Positions 10,408 through 23,680 of a DNA stretch of 64,000 nucleotides are shown here, in pieces. Both the position numbers and the translations under genes were made by a program. The DNA is from Cunninghamia lanceolata (taxonomy: Eukaryota; Streptophyta; Pinopsida; Cupressales; Cupressaceae): positions 1,116,001 to 1,180,000 of the forward strand of contig BSBN01000252.1 of NCBI GenBank assembly GCA_027924645.1, written 5' to 3'. The notes beneath the pieces are model-generated. The model was not told the origin of the DNA, searched no databases, and was given only the letters and a program-made list of their open reading frames with translations. Numbering within the stretch: the stretch's first letter is position 1; the number at the start of each line of letters is the position of its first letter.

Positions 10408-10424
10408 TTTTGGGGAGGGAGGAC
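10408..10424 (+). other. polypurine tract of the gypsy element
   Basis: TTTTGGGGAGGGAGGAC lies just after the end of coding homology and immediately upstream of the candidate LTR. It would prime plus-strand cDNA synthesis. Confidence 0.75.
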
Positions 10425-11855
10425 TATAATGTCCCCTTCCTAAGGTAGGTGTAGGGAGATGACTACTAGCCTATTTCTTGGGTTCTCGTAGGCTAGTACG
10501 GTTTAGATAGGGAACTTCACAGTTTTGGGAGGCCAACAGATCAGTGTCGGTGACATTTCAGATGTCACTATGAGCTCGTTTTGGCACTTGGCTCAATATT
10601 ACTATTTTTAGTAAGTCACTTTCAAGGCACCGACTTCATTAGATGACAATATCTCCACTCTGACATGATTGGTCCTTTCTTTCGGTGGTTGTTGGCATGT
10701 ATCTAGGGAATTATTTTAATAATGTTAACATTAAAAGTTAAATTAGATATTTAACTTAATGTTATTAAAGTTTATAAAGTGACTTTATGCTGGAGCACCT
10801 AGGGAGACATAAGGAAATGTAAAAAGTGTATTTATTTCTTCTAATTAACGTTGGGCATCCAACTTGGGGGAAATCATATGGAATTTAATTGAAATTAATA
10901 TTTTATTTCCCAAAAAGGGCATGAGGGGTTGAGAGGGAAATACAGACATTGTGAGAGCTCATTTTGGATATACACGGATAATATTTTGATGGGAAAATGA
11001 TGCTAGTTTGAACAACGAAGTTGCAAGCTTTGTGAGAACAAAATCCCTCATAGAGAACAATTATTGTGGTGGTGAAAGATCCTCCCTGATCATTATGTTG
11101 GTAGTCTCATTGTAGGGATTACACTTGAGCTTATTTGCATAAGTTACAGGATTGTTGCAGAGAGATTTCTTAGCAAAAATATCGAAGATTCATTGAATGA
11201 TATTTTGAATATGATATTGGAGAATATGGTGTTGTGATTCATTGCAGAGTTTAAGGGAGTTTAAATCGGTTTTCAACCTGTTGCTGGGTTGTACCATCTC
11301 ATAAGCAGGGTGTACCACTTGCAGATCATTTTGGGGTTTATCTTGGCTGATTTCTTCTTTATTCTTGGCATGGGAGTTGGAGATCTGATTGCAAATGTGA
11401 AGAGGAGATTTTGGTGTGCATTTTGAAGTGTTTCAACCTTGGTATATTTGTTGTTGTACCTTCTTTACATAGTCATACAAGTGTAGGTCTGGAGGCGTGA
11501 CCCTTTGGAGGCAAAATGCCTAGGGTTTTGGGCTCTATTTCACACCATTGGAGGCCTGTGGGAGTGTATTGTTGTTGTTTGGCATTGTAGAGTTGGAGAC
11601 TAGGGTTCCAAATTGTTGTATTAACTTCATATCAGGCCTATAATGATAAAACAAAAGATGGGTATGTGACTATTTGATGTTAATGCTATTTCTCCATTTG
11701 GGTATTGCGTATTTCTATTTTATTGGAGTTAATTTAATTTCTATGCATTTATACTATCTATATATGTCATGAGAAATAAAAACAATGCAGAAACAAAACA
11801 TATAAACTCAACATCAAACTGAAAATTGAAAAAGAAAACTAGGGTGGTTATTACA
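10425..11855 (+). repeat. candidate 3' LTR of the gypsy element
   Basis: The LTR is inferred to begin right after the polypurine tract, at TATAATGTCCCC (a decayed TGTAATGTCCCC) or at TGTCCCC (10430). It may end at GGTTATTACA (11855), giving inverted ends TGTAAT/ATTACA. No second LTR is in the window, so the right boundary is inferred only from the inverted ends. Confidence 0.5.
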
Positions 11856-13847
11856 AGGTTGTAGATAGGCATTGAGAGTACTGAAGGTAGTATCTCTCAA
11901 ACCCCACATCTATAGTAAGTACTCCTGTCATTTTTCATGATTATCATATTACATATGTTCACATGTTTCATTTTACAGGCCTAGATGCAAAACAATGACA
12001 ACATGTTTAAGTACAGGTCCCACATGCCTATTTGGGATTGACACTTACCTTTCATGTAGATTTCCATAGTTAAGGGGGCAAATATGTAATTAGCCAAAAT
12101 TGTATAGGATTATATAACATAGCAATGATGAGTTGGTGGTCTAACTCATGACCCACATGGTGTGAATAATTTATCTTCACAACTTCTCCACCTTGATGGA
12201 AGTTCCCCTTAAAATTTTAAGCCCTTCCCTCACGCGTTTTCCATTCTTGCAATTTCATTACAGCTTGTGTGTTCTCTTCTTCCTCTAAAATTGAGTTTTT
12301 GTGCCTTCAGCAGCAGGGGTGCTCAAGAGACCCTACCTAGTCACCTAAGCAACCTAGTTTAAGTTGTAGGGTCACTTGGGTGACCTTCCCTAGTAAAAGA
12401 GGTGACCCACTTTATCAAAAGGGGCAACCTTGTCATCTTTGGTTGGCACATGAATCTTTCAGTTTCAATAGTTATTCTTCTAATTTGGCCTCTGATTGAT
12501 AGTCTTATTGAGTCCTAATGGCATGAATCACTCCCCTTAACTGTCATTCTTCTCCCCTTGAGTGATTGTCATCTCCTATTGATTGAGAGTTCATTTTCCT
12601 ATTTAATCACCCTCATACCTCATGCATCTAGGTGATCTTGTTTGCATTCGGTCACCTCTGTTAGATTTGATAAAGAAGCTCTACCTTGTATTCCTCTTTG
12701 AGTAGGTTTAGAAGACTCTCCTTCATAAATTTGCAAGCCACTCTGCACCAAGTCCCAAGATTCACCACAACAAAGCTCTAAGCTTTCCTTACAAGCATTT
12801 GAAGCTTCTAAAGATTCCATACTAACTTCCAAGCAATCTTCAATCTTATTGTAGCATTTAGTTTTCCCTTCCCTGCTTCCGTCAAGAGGAGTTCCTAGAG
12901 TTTAAGTGGAGAAAATAATAGAAAAGTTGTATCCTCTAAAGAGACAAGTCAATATAACTTCAAAGAAGCTCCACTGAAGCTTCACATAGGTTCTTTAGTT
13001 TTATTTTCTTTCACAAAAGCTTTCTTTCAAAAGGTAGTTTAAAGTATTATTAGATCATTAATTTTCCCAAGGACTGGAACATTTTTTTGTTGCTTCTTGG
13101 TTAGATTTAGAGTTTGTTATTGCTTTCCTTAGATTATATTAAATTGCTTCTTTAGATTAGATTAAATTTAGTTGCTTCTCTACTTTTATTCATTTGCTTC
13201 AAAATATTCTTTCAAAATAAAACATCTGCAAAAATGGGTTATTCCCTTTCAAAAATAAGATTCATTCACCTTCAACAATCAAATCAAAACAAGATTCTTT
13301 CTTTCAAATGGAAAACAAAAAATCACAAAACAAATTGTAGAGATTTCTCTTAGGAAAATTCAATTCATTTAATTGCATTCATTAAAAATACAAAAGGAAA
13401 GTTATTTCATTTATTAGCTAATTAGTTCACTTGCAATATTTACTTTCAAAAAAAGAATAAAAAGAGAGTTAAATAGTTGCTTGCATACATTTGATTATTG
13501 CATTTATACAAAACTAAAAAATAAAAAAACAATAGTGGACTCATTCGTAAATAGGTTTTGGAAACCTCTCAAACACAAGAAATAGATCGACACTCAAACA
13601 AATGAACATTCAATTGAGATCAAATAAAGTGAATTAAATATCAATAAATCAAGCAAAGCAAACACCAACCATTGTTCAACCCAGCAAAGTCAAACTCATT
13701 AAAGCTACTCTCTTGAATTTTTACTCCTTCATATCACTTGGCATTTTATGCCTAATGTGTCCTAGAGTTAGGGAGAACTGGATAGAGGTAGTTTTAATTG
13801 AAATAAGAGCAAATCAACCAATACAAGAAACACCAAATAAAGAATGA
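11856..13847. other. unassigned AT-rich DNA
   Basis: No coding region, terminal repeat pair or RNA gene was recognised. Short reading frames here lack domain features. Confidence 0.5.
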
Positions 13848-14080
13848 GTTCAAGAACAAGTAGCCTTCCTAAGACAAATCGAAGAGGCAAACAAAAGGAG
13901 GCGCATAAGAGAAGAGTTTCATGCAATAGAGCCATCCCTCTTGGAAGAGATGATTGAATTAAAATAATCTAGGCTTAACACCTTTTATCTCTTTACCTAG
14001 AACGAGATCAATAAATTCAAACTAGTGACCCACTTGGTCAAATTAGAAGATCACTACAATGACACTTCTCCAAAGATTTG
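13848..14080 (+). pseudogene. eroded coding trace, charged helical peptide
   Basis: One frame gives a plausible protein-like stretch (VQEQVAFLRQIEEANKRRR..., then LVTHLVKLEDHYND) broken by TAG codons at expected Gln or Trp positions. Charged helix of this kind occurs in gag N-termini of plant retroelements. The family is not recognised and the assignment is an inference. Confidence 0.3.
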
Positions 14081-14930
14081 ACAAACAACATCCCAACACT
14101 CCAACTCCAACACCTCACACAAATACCATCATCTACCATTAAGCATTGGACTTCCTCGTGAAGTGAGTGAGTAAATTGGTAGACCGCCACCTGATGTGAT
14201 AGTACCATTGTCACTTAAATGGGACTCTCCTTCCTTGCAAAGAGGGTAGTACATGTTGAACTTTGTCACTTGAATAACTCTTAGCATGAGAGAAATAGCG
14301 ATTCAATTCATGCTGGCAACAACAAGGGTACAACATGTGCTATCTTGAGTCCAACTCACACCTTTGTGTGGTGAGTCAAATTAGATTATCATAGTGCCCT
14401 CATAGTTGTGTCCTTATGGAGTCACTGCATAGCTTCTAATTTTACTACCATGCTATGTTCTAGTTCCTACAATGACATCTATTCCATCTACCCTTGGTGA
14501 ATGGTCTTATCTAATTCCAACCTTTAGTCCCTTGCAAGTTTTCACCATTGGCCTCCATTAGGCTTACCCTTTTAGGTTTTGAGCCTAATGGGAAAAGATC
14601 ATATGTCCTTATAGGTTTTCAATTAAACTATTAGAATCTCAAAGCAGCTTCTGAACTTGCCAACACTAGTCACTAAGGGACACACCGCCATTTACTATTT
14701 TCCCACATTAGCGGAAACCCTTCTACTTAGAGATCAAATATCCAACCCATATATGCTCATCATGCTTTAAATTATTCTAGATGTTACACATGCTTATCAC
14801 ACGATGTATTCATTATTGGTATTCCTTTATATGATTCATATACTTACATTCTTATCTATAGATTACATTTACTTTCATGTATGGTTTTCCATTTCCATCA
14901 ATTTCCTGCATCTTGTGGACACAACCAATT
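14081..14930. other. unassigned DNA
   Basis: No gene or repeat was recognised. It lies between the eroded coding trace and a polypurine-like run. Confidence 0.45.
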
Positions 14931-14950
14931 GAGGGGGGGCATATATTGTC
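14931..14950 (+). other. polypurine-like run followed by a TGTCAC start
   Basis: GAGGGGGGGCATATA is followed by TTGTCACTAAC, the arrangement of a polypurine tract directly before an LTR. No matching LTR end or second copy could be found, so this is only a hint of a decayed retroelement 3' end. Confidence 0.25.
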
Positions 14951-17900
14951 ACTAACATTCCTAGATGTTGATATTTTATGTAGTGATATACCTACTACAT
15001 ACAGACTCGTCATTGTGACCATTCAGAGCATGGTCACAAGGCACACCTTGTGTCCCATGTTCCTTGTCATCCCATGGCTAATGAGCCAAACACAACATTA
15101 TTACTTTCTGAATAGGTAGAATTCCCTAACTTTACTCATTTCATGTTTTCCTATTTCCTTGATAGTCAAGAAAGCTCCTATTTTGTATTTAATTTTCATT
15201 TGTGAGATAGAAGCTACTCATTGCATATTTTTCCTTTGTTTTACAAGTTTCTATGGAGAGCATATGCCAAAAGACACACTTACGCAATGACATCGTGGAG
15301 GTTCCATTACTTTATATCAACCCTTGTGATATCCTATTATGTTTGAATATTTACTTTACATGCATGTTTGTGAGTGCTACATACTTTGAGATACATGATC
15401 ATTTTAGGATTCACATGCACCTCAAAGTGGGGGAAAATAGAATGGTAAAATTTGCATATCCATATCATTTGCCATTTAGTTTGTGTCCATTTTAAGGGAA
15501 TGTCTTGATACATGTACATATTGACAAATGACACAATCTTATGTGAAGTTGGGCTCATTCCTCTAGCCTTTACCTATCCCTATACACACAATCCCACATA
15601 TTCATCTCCAACCTTATCCTCATATGCACATACTCTAATACATTCACTTAAGGCTTGAAATTATTACACCTATATGTACACCTACCTTAATATAGTTGTT
15701 ATTTATTTGGATTTGACTATTTTCTCACCTAGAGTCATTTTTGTAGTCATAGGGTTGACCTCGCAGTCGTGGACTTGATCTTGGCCTTTCCAAAATTCAA
15801 ATTCAAATTCTAGTCAACTGTCACCCTTTATTTTCTCGCCTTGAGCCAACTAAGTACACATTTTGCAAAATTTAATGCTATGTGCTAGTGTTTAAAGGCA
15901 TCCATTAGCATTCATTTTGATAATCTCTCATCTCTCATACATCCTCTATCATCTTAGAGAATGAAAGAAGCAATCAATAATGAAACATTTGGATTTGGTG
16001 CACTAAAAGGGGTAACAAATCTACATACATTATCTTAGGAGGCTTGCTTGTTGTCTTTGATATTGTCCCTAAGTTTCCCAAGGGTTGACCTAGAAGAATG
16101 TCAAGCGAATTAACAAGCAAAAGCGTGTATATTGCTAGATTATTTATGTGGGTGTAGGACATTTTTGCATGTGCGGATTTGACCCTAATCCACATAATCA
16201 ACCCCACTCAACGTAAACCAACTATCTAGATCTTGACATGAACTATAGACCATTGTATTCTGTTAATCCTAAGCCATCCAAATTTCAGTGCAGTAATAAA
16301 ATCATTCTTCTTTTTCAAATACATAACTAAATACCTTTATTTTAACTAAATTACTTTTTATAAATTTTAACATTTATTATTTCAGAATAGATATATCTAC
16401 AACTCATCATTAAATTAATTCTAGATTAATTGTTAAACTCAAGGATTATTTTCCTTCACCAACTCAAAGCGGATTTATGGTTGATTAGCTTCGATTTTAA
16501 CTTGTAAACAATTAAAATTTATTTCCCATAAGGTATCACTAATTTGAGAGATGGCAGCTAATATTTGCAAGACAACCAAACTAATCATCCACTTATGTGA
16601 AAAACCTATTTGAAACATTTGCTCGTAATGTGAAATTCCATTCCACAACTGTAGGAGGAAATTGAATTCCACAAAAATGCAAATGTACTAATCAAACTAA
16701 GGAATTCTGATATAAATATATGTATCATTGTTTTTTTAATAATTGAATCCAATTCTTTAGTTGCTGCTTCTATCTAAATCTTAACATGCAAGAAAGGAAA
16801 ATGGGTATAACTTGTAAAGAATAATAGAGATCAAACTCAAGAGACCCTAGTAAACTCTGTAGAAAAGGATTCTTAGACATCTCTGTACTTACTTCTATCT
16901 TTTACACTTTGCTCTCCCATCAAATAGTTTTTTTTATTTCCCTAAATCATGATAAAGCACAAAAAATTGTTAGCACTAGAAAATTGAAAGATGTTATTCA
17001 TTGTCTTTATGAATGGACTACCCTGTCTGAATCCCAATCACACATGTCCACAAGATTTCACCACACCTGTTCTGAGCAGCTTAGCCATAAACACTCAGAA
17101 CATTGCAGGCATGAACACAGTGGGATTAACCATGAGTGGCATATATTTGTAAAAAAACACTACACAGTATAAACCAGAAACACTCTCTTACACTCAGCAA
17201 ATATCTGTCAAAGGGAGAAGTGCTTCCTCATCATACACACCCAAGAGCCTCACAAATGATCTTCCTAATGATAGAGACTCTCAAATATCGTTTTGTGGAT
17301 ACCACCAAAGAGATTTTTTCTCACCAATAAAGGTCAGTGCTGTGTTTGTGTTTTCTGAGGGTACTCTTCATTTCTTTCACAACATGGGAATTTGGAAGCA
17401 CACTTACCTATGTAATAACATTTCTAAAAAGTTAAAAAGTACTTCAAATTATCAATATGATGTTAGATTAGCATGATTTTGTTAAGTTTCATAAAAGACT
17501 TTTCTATAAAGATTAAATCTACAGTTATGCATTAAGCTATGTTTGTTAATGCACTTCTAGGACATAATAGATTTGTTGTTTTTTAGATTTAATGAATACA
17601 TTTCATTCAATTATTAGTAATAGTGTTCAACACTAATAATTATAAATTCACAACTACTAATATTATATTATTAAAAATAATAATCTTTTAAATAACAGGG
17701 TTATAGTGGTTGCCAACAAAAATGAGATATCTAATAAACTGAGATACCAATGAAGATGCTAGATACCAGAATCAAATTCCAAATTTAAATAAAAATAATA
17801 AAGAATAGTAACCAATTTTCTTATATACAAAAATGAAAACTAGAAAAAATCTAAATCTAAAAAATACTATCTCAATTATTAACTGTCCAATCATTTCTAT

Positions 17901-18311
17901 ATATGTGTATGAAATAAAACTATGCTTCTTGTCAATGGGTTTCTGTTATCTTCTGTCAAGCAATTTTTTTCTTTACTTGGTAAAATGTGAATTTCTCTCA
18001 TGATAAAAGAAAATATTGACCTAGAAAATTAAAAAATTGAGTTTGGGTTTCTGCACATAACTTGCTCTGACTGATTAGAAAGTTATATTCAATGATATGG
18101 ATTTAATGTGAGGAGCACAGTACAGATCCACCCTCCCCTTTTTGGTGAAAATAATGCATAGCGGGTATCAGACATTACTAAAGAGTTTTGTTTCATTATT
18201 CGGAAAGTCAAACATTATTCGTCCCCACCTACCGTAGGGATATTAATGTTTCATGTTTTTAGTGTGTATACTTTTTACACTGAAAATTGTGTTCATATAT
18301 TTTTAAAAAAG
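14951..18311. other. unassigned AT-rich DNA
   Basis: Several short reading frames (up to about 87 codons) carry no recognisable domain and show no conserved context. No tandem array or terminal repeat was seen. Confidence 0.45.
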
Positions 18312-18425
18312 ATTTTTTTTTTTTAAAGATAATGTCCCTGGTAAATTTTTTTACCCAGCGGGGGTTTGAACTCTGGTGGCCGCCACTACAACCGAGTGAC
18401 TTGACCACCGAACCACGCCGTCGGC
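18312..18425 (-). mobile_element. tRNA-derived SINE
   Basis: On - the element starts GCCGACGGCGTGGTTCGG. An A-box-like TGGTTCGGTGG is followed about 45 bp later by a B-box-like GAGTTCAAACCC, matching the internal RNA polymerase III promoter of tRNA genes. The 3' end is an A-rich tail, seen on + as the T run at 18313-18324. Flanks carry TAAAAAAG at 18304-18311 and TAAAAAAAG at 18426-18434, a likely target-site duplication. The 5' and 3' ends of the tRNA-like part do not pair into an acceptor stem, so it is not a functional tRNA. Confidence 0.75.
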
Positions 18426-18434
18426 TAAAAAAAG

Positions 18435-19138
18435 AAATTTAATGTTGATATATTATTTTTATTTTTTAAAAAAATTGTTATTCCTTAACTTTTTTTATTG
18501 GTTTTTTGAATTTTTGTGTTGAATTTATGAATTTATGTTTGAATTTAAAAATTCATATTTATAAAATTAAAATTAAAAAACATTTTCTAATATTTTTGTT
18601 TTATATAAAAAATAGTGTATCGATAAAAATTAAATTTACTTTTTAATGTTTCTATTTTTGCTTGAAAATCATGTATGTCGGGGATTTTTTAGACTAGAAC
18701 ACAACCAAAAAAGAATTAAAATAAGAAAAATTGGAGGAGAGGCCATGACACATCTACCCCCAACCATATGGAGGAGCAACACTAAGGTGTCCCCCTACAT
18801 GAAACACACACATTAGGTGTAAGGTGGGTGCATTTAAACAAAATTATTTAACACCATGCTTTAAATTGTAGGGGTTTTTTCTCTTTCATGGCAGTATTGG
18901 CTTCAACATATCCTTGGTTCAAATCAACTTTTGGACTTACATAAGAAAAATAATCCTCCCCACATCTTTTACAACTATCAAAAATCATACAACAAAAGTA
19001 GCAAGAAAATCCTCACCAATGACTTGGATTGCTCGTAACCAGATAATCTATCAAATGTTGATTAAAGACTCTTGTTTTTGTTGATATTGATGAGAAGGGT
19101 ATTTAGGGTTTGGAATTTCATTTGTACTAAATGACATC
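18435..19138. other. unassigned DNA
   Basis: Very AT-rich to about 18660 and mixed thereafter. No gene or repeat was recognised. Confidence 0.45.
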
Positions 19139-20137
19139 TTAGGTTTCCTAGTTTTGCTAATTTGTTATTGAGATGATTATCTTCTTTTTGTATGGAATGT
19201 AGTGTATTGCATAATGCATGTTTGTGATTCTACAATGCTTTATTGATATTTATATTGTTTGTTTTGTAACTTTGTGAATATACTAATTACATATGCTAGG
19301 TTGTTAAGTAATTCTTATTTCTAGAGCCAAGACATAACTGCAAACCCATAACTTGTTAGTTGCCTATGTTCTAGCATGACTTGAGAGATATACACAAGAT
19401 TGTATGGCCTTCTTTACAGGGCAACCAAGAGATTGGAGGATCACTTACAAAATTTACTTTAAGAAATTTCACCAAATTTCATAGTCTTTGATTTTGTTTT
19501 ACCTTGCAGCCTAGATTTAAATCACATATCCCTACAATAGTATTCTCAATCTTTGGGGCAATTTGTATGGGCTATGTTTTTTGTCCTAGTAGGAGATCTA
19601 AAGAAGGTGTAATTGTAGATTTAACCACACCACCTCCTCCTTCCATAGAAGGGTGATATTTTCCTTTTGAAACACACTCTACAATTGACCTATACATCAA
19701 AATAAGAGAACAATTGATTGACAATTATTATGACTACTTTTTAATTTTATAAAACCTTTCTATGAGTTAGAGGGACATTTTATAAATTATTTTTAAAAGG
19801 TTACTAAAATGCTAGCGGTTCATGTGGGTGCTCAAATTACATAGCATGGTTGGAGAAACAAGGGTCTTGTTCTATTGTTTATGTATCATTTGGCAGTGAA
19901 TGTTAAATGCATTGCTAATGTTTTAGATTTTTCCTTTTTCCCGTGTACAAAAAAATAGTTTTTTTTAGTTTTTGCAATTGGACCAAGGCTTTTTCCTATG
20001 AACATTTTTTAATTTTCAATCTGTTAAAACGAGAGAATTTTTTTATCCAATCGCATGTTGTGATAAGTAAAGATTAGATTGGTTTATAATGTTTTTTTCT
20101 CAAATGAATTATGATTTACTCCTATTAACATGATATC
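19139..20137 (-). repeat. 1-kb direct repeat, left copy (candidate LTR of small element E)
   Basis: TTAGGTTTCCTAGTTTTGCT through CTCCTATTAACATGATATCA is repeated in the same orientation at 20539-21220 plus 23681-23986. Read on -, the outer end is TGATATCATGTTAATAGG, an LTR-like start. The other end lacks a clear CA terminus, so LTR identity is probable rather than proved. Confidence 0.6.
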
Positions 20138-20538
20138 ACAACGCTTCCCATGCAAACAATAAGTAAGATGACGTTGCATGTACCACCTATCAATACATTT
20201 ACATGCATCTTCCTAATGTATATCCCATTTGATTATAAGAAGATAATGCTCAAGACAAATAGAGGGTAAGCACCCAAAACATAATCAAGTATCCAAATTA
20301 TTTTGAAATTGATTAGCAAGATGAATTTGATGAAGATATCTCTAGGTTCGACATTTCCTCCATTAGTATTGATGTTCTTCTTAACAATGGTGTTGCCTCC
20401 TTTGGCGTTGATGAAGATGTGTGGGTGGTTGTACCATTTCATATTTTCTGAGAATATGTGAGGAAAGTCCATTGATACCATGTAAGGTGTCATTGTCACT
20501 TATACCCAAGTACAATGTGATAGGCATATAAAAATATA
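20138..20538 (-). other. short spacer between the 1-kb repeats, possible interior of element E
   Basis: Only about 400 bp separate the two copies. On - it contains TGGTATCA (20473-20480), which resembles the initiator-Met primer binding site, although it sits about 58 bp from the repeat edge. No protein domain is visible. A terminal-repeat element of TRIM size is one reading; a simple tandem duplication is another. Confidence 0.4.
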
Positions 20539-23304
20539 TTAGGTTTCCTAGTTTTGCTAATATGTTATTGAGATGATTTTTTTTGTTTTGTATGGAACAA
20601 GTGTATTGTGTAATGCATGTTTGTGATTCTACAATGCTCTATTGGTATTTATATTGCTCGGTTCATAACTTTGTGATTACAATATTTACACATGCTAGGT
20701 TGTTATGTAATTTAAATTTCTAGAGCCAAGACATAAATGCAAGCCCATAGCTTGTTAGCTACCTAGGTTCTAGCATGGCTTGAGAGATATACACAAGATT
20801 GTAGGGCCTTCTTCACAAGGTAGCCAAGAGATTGGAGGATCCCCTACAATTTTTTTTAACAAATTTCATAGTCTTTGATTTTGCATTACCCTAGATCCTA
20901 GCTATTAAATCACATATCCCTACAATAGTACTCTCAATCTTTGGGGCAATTTGTATGGGATATGTGTTTTGCCCTAGTAGGAGATTTAAATGAGGTGTAA
21001 CTATAGATTTAACCACACTACCTCCTCCTTTGATAGAAGTGTGATATTTTCCCTTTGAAACACACTCTACAATTGGCCTATACATCAAGATAAGAGACCA
21101 ATTAATTGATAATTATTATGACGACTTTGTAATTTTATAAAACCCTAGTATGGATTAGAGGGAGTTTTTAAACCTATTTTTAAAATGTTACTAAAATGTT
21201 GGCGGTTCATGCGAGTGCTTCACCTCCTCAAGTTTCAAAATGCCCAAGTTATCACTCAAATGCTAAAAAATTGACAAATGAAATAAAATGAACTGGGAGC
21301 AAAAAATGAGAAAAGTACATGGATGACTGTGTAGAGCTCCTGATCACCTTTTCGATGCCACAAGAATTGCGAAAATCGGAGTTCGTGGCAAAAAGTTATG
21401 AGCTCGGGAGCCAAAAAAGAAGATTTGTCTTTGACCTGCAATAAATGCTGTCAAATAGAAAAATCTGTCAAAATGACTGATACCGCTGCGAAGTGCTCTC
21501 TGTCAGCTTTCCGTTGATATATTGTTTGCTCGATTTCGACACCCTGGGCAAAAGTTGTGCAAAAAAGAAACAAAGCCCTACTTTAGGACTTTGAGGGGCA
21601 AAACAGGGCCCCTGATGATAAAATATTCCCTCTATGAACGGAATATTCTTTGTAGTTGCCAGAAAATTGCCAATTTGCCCGTGAAATCACTGTCGAGGAA
21701 TAAAAAACACCTTGTTTGTCAAAGTGAAAACCACCTGTAAAAGCCAAAACCACCTTCGACAAGGTTGCAAAAACACTGTTTTGTTCGATCAAAATAGCTT
21801 ATCTGCAGTTATTCAATTTGATGCCCAGTGGGACCCGAGCCAAAAAGGCTCCTGCGTAAATCACCAATGCTAGTACTCAAACCGTCAGTGGTATATCAAA
21901 ATGCCAAGTTTAGAAAATTTTCCCGGTGACGCTTTTGTTACAGCATGAGGCAAAGGACTGCTGAATAAGAATAGAGATCTAGGTTGCTGACCGCTGCAGA
22001 GAAGCAGTTAAACTGCCGACTGTAGACCAAAACTGCTCGACGTATGCTAAATAGTTGACCACCGAAGAATTAGTCAGATCCGCAGCTGATGCATGTGCTT
22101 GGCCGCCAACGGAAAGACTGTCGATGATGAAAAGCTTTGGGTCGATGGCTGTCGACGATGGTATCGAAACACACAAAAGACCGCCAGATATAATTGAAAA
22201 ACAACTAACGGAGCTCAGTGTATGCCGACTGTATTATGTTCTCTTGGAAATTTGATGAAGCTGACCGCTGAATGATGTGATCGCTGGTGAGTGAAGACTC
22301 CTGTCGAGTGGAATGTGACTGCCACAATATGAAGACTGTAATGACCGCTCGATGGTCTGAAGACCACCAAATCTCCCTCCAGGGTCGTTGCTGACTAAGA
22401 TCTCACGTTGAAGATTTGTGGAGACCACACAGAAGACCGTTCAAGTAATGTAAATGGCCACTTCGAGTGGATCTAAGACCGCCAATGGTGGCATTGAAAT
22501 CACCTTGACTGCCAATCAAAACACTCCCACAGACTTTATATGACTATAACCAAACTGTTGCTGTTTAGTGACCGCCTGAAGAGATCAAATTCACCGAGAA
22601 CAAAAAGATTCCTGCGTAAATCGCAGGTTGCAATATACAAAACTGCAGATTTTGGTCATAAAACCGTCTTTGACCAGTTGCAAAGAAACCGTCGAGGTAT
22701 ATGGAGGGTCAGCATCTTCGATGGCTATAGACTGCAGAGCACCGTCGATAACAAGACCACCGTGTTTCCTAGGGAGATAGCCACTAGCTTGGGTATTAAA
22801 CCACCAATCTTTCACTGCGTGTTAAACTATTGTGGTCACCGGGGAATCAATGCAGACAAATCACTAATGATTTAATATTGATGCCGAGAAACACTGTAGG
22901 CCGCCGAACAGAATGTTAACCGACTGTTGCAAAATGCCACCGTTTATCTGTGGACAAAGACTGTGACAGCAGGGTACCCTGCACACCTGCACAAGCAGGG
23001 TACAATCCTACAAAGAATTCCTTGTCTACAGAGTAAAACCAAATAAACCGCAGATATATAATGAATAATCCAATACCCAACGAATGACCGCTGACGTAGG
23101 GCCGTACGGATTTTTCGCCAAGGGATCAGAGGCAAAAAAAAATTTTGCCAAAATTTTTGATGACAAAATTCACCGAATGAACAACCGATTTATACAGATT
23201 TGGGCCTCCTGATCACAACCGTGATGTCGGATTTGCTCCAAGACGCTCCTATGATGCAGCTCCAAGCAAAACCTCTCCAATGAGGGAAGGAAATTGCAGA
23301 TAAG

Positions 23305-23316
23305 GCTCTGATACCA
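23305..23316 (-). other. primer binding site of fragment F
   Basis: GCTCTGATACCA on + reads TGGTATCAGAGC on -, identical to the site in element B and complementary to the 3' end of initiator tRNA-Met. Confidence 0.8.
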
Positions 23317-23680
23317 TATAAGAATCAATGTGACTTAGCAAGCTAGGATCACCTGCAATCAAGACAACCTTCCACACAAAGACAACAAAGAAGATGCTAA
23401 AACAATGGAGGAAATAATCTATACAAAGATCATATGACGCTATATGAAATACAATGTGAGAGCCTTTCTTATAAAGGCAAGGTGAGAGCTAGAAGGGTGG
23501 AGTGAAAGGTGGAGATATTCCTACATGTGCCAATTAGAGGATGATAACTAATTGCACATGTGGAGGATAAGACAACTCACTCCAACTATCAACAACTCAA
23601 CACACATCTAGAAACACCTAGACATCTAGAAGACTCACTAAGTCAACTTAACATGTGTGAATTATGTGTTCACACCAACA
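23317..23680 (-). repeat. 5' LTR of fragment F
   Basis: Bounded by TGTTGG at the outer side and by the primer binding site on the inner side. The inner terminus does not end in a clean CA. Confidence 0.55.

Larger units (their letters stand above)
1..11855 (+). mobile_element. Ty3/gypsy LTR retrotransposon, 5'-truncated by window edge
   Basis: Gag, aspartic protease, RT, RNase H, integrase and a chromodomain-like tail follow in the Ty3/gypsy order on +. Everything from about 275 to 3890 lies in one reading frame interrupted only by nonsense codons, so gag and pol were a single polyprotein. The 5' LTR and the start of gag are left of the window. The coding region is split at 3891-10181 by a CACTA transposon and resumes at 10185, followed by a polypurine tract and a candidate 3' LTR. 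At least thirteen in-frame stops and a lost catalytic Glu in integrase make it a dead copy. Clade is not certain; the chromodomain suggests a chromovirus. Confidence 0.9.
21221..23680 (-). mobile_element. LTR-element fragment F with a single LTR
   Basis: It splits the 1-kb repeat. The right end reads on - as TGTTGGTGTGAACACA, an LTR start. A primer binding site TGGTATCAGAGC (initiator tRNA-Met type) follows about 365 bp inside, at 23305-23316. The rest, about 2.08 kb, is relatively GC-rich and non-coding, with many GACCGC/GACCACC words. No second LTR is seen at the left edge, and the flanks do not show a target-site duplication. It is a 5' half of a larger element or a decayed non-autonomous one. 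Confidence 0.65.

Noticed and set aside
14877..15119. 80-codon frame starting MYGFPFPS
   Set aside because: It spans a polypurine-like run and has no conserved features. It is likely chance in an unassigned region.
16909..17330. Two overlapping frames of 64-87 codons as a possible small gene
   Set aside because: There is no domain, no splice-consistent exon structure that I could support, and His/Ser-rich low-complexity composition.
18358..18425. Functional tRNA gene
   Set aside because: A and B boxes are present, but the acceptor ends do not pair and an A-rich tail with target duplications follows. A SINE fits better.
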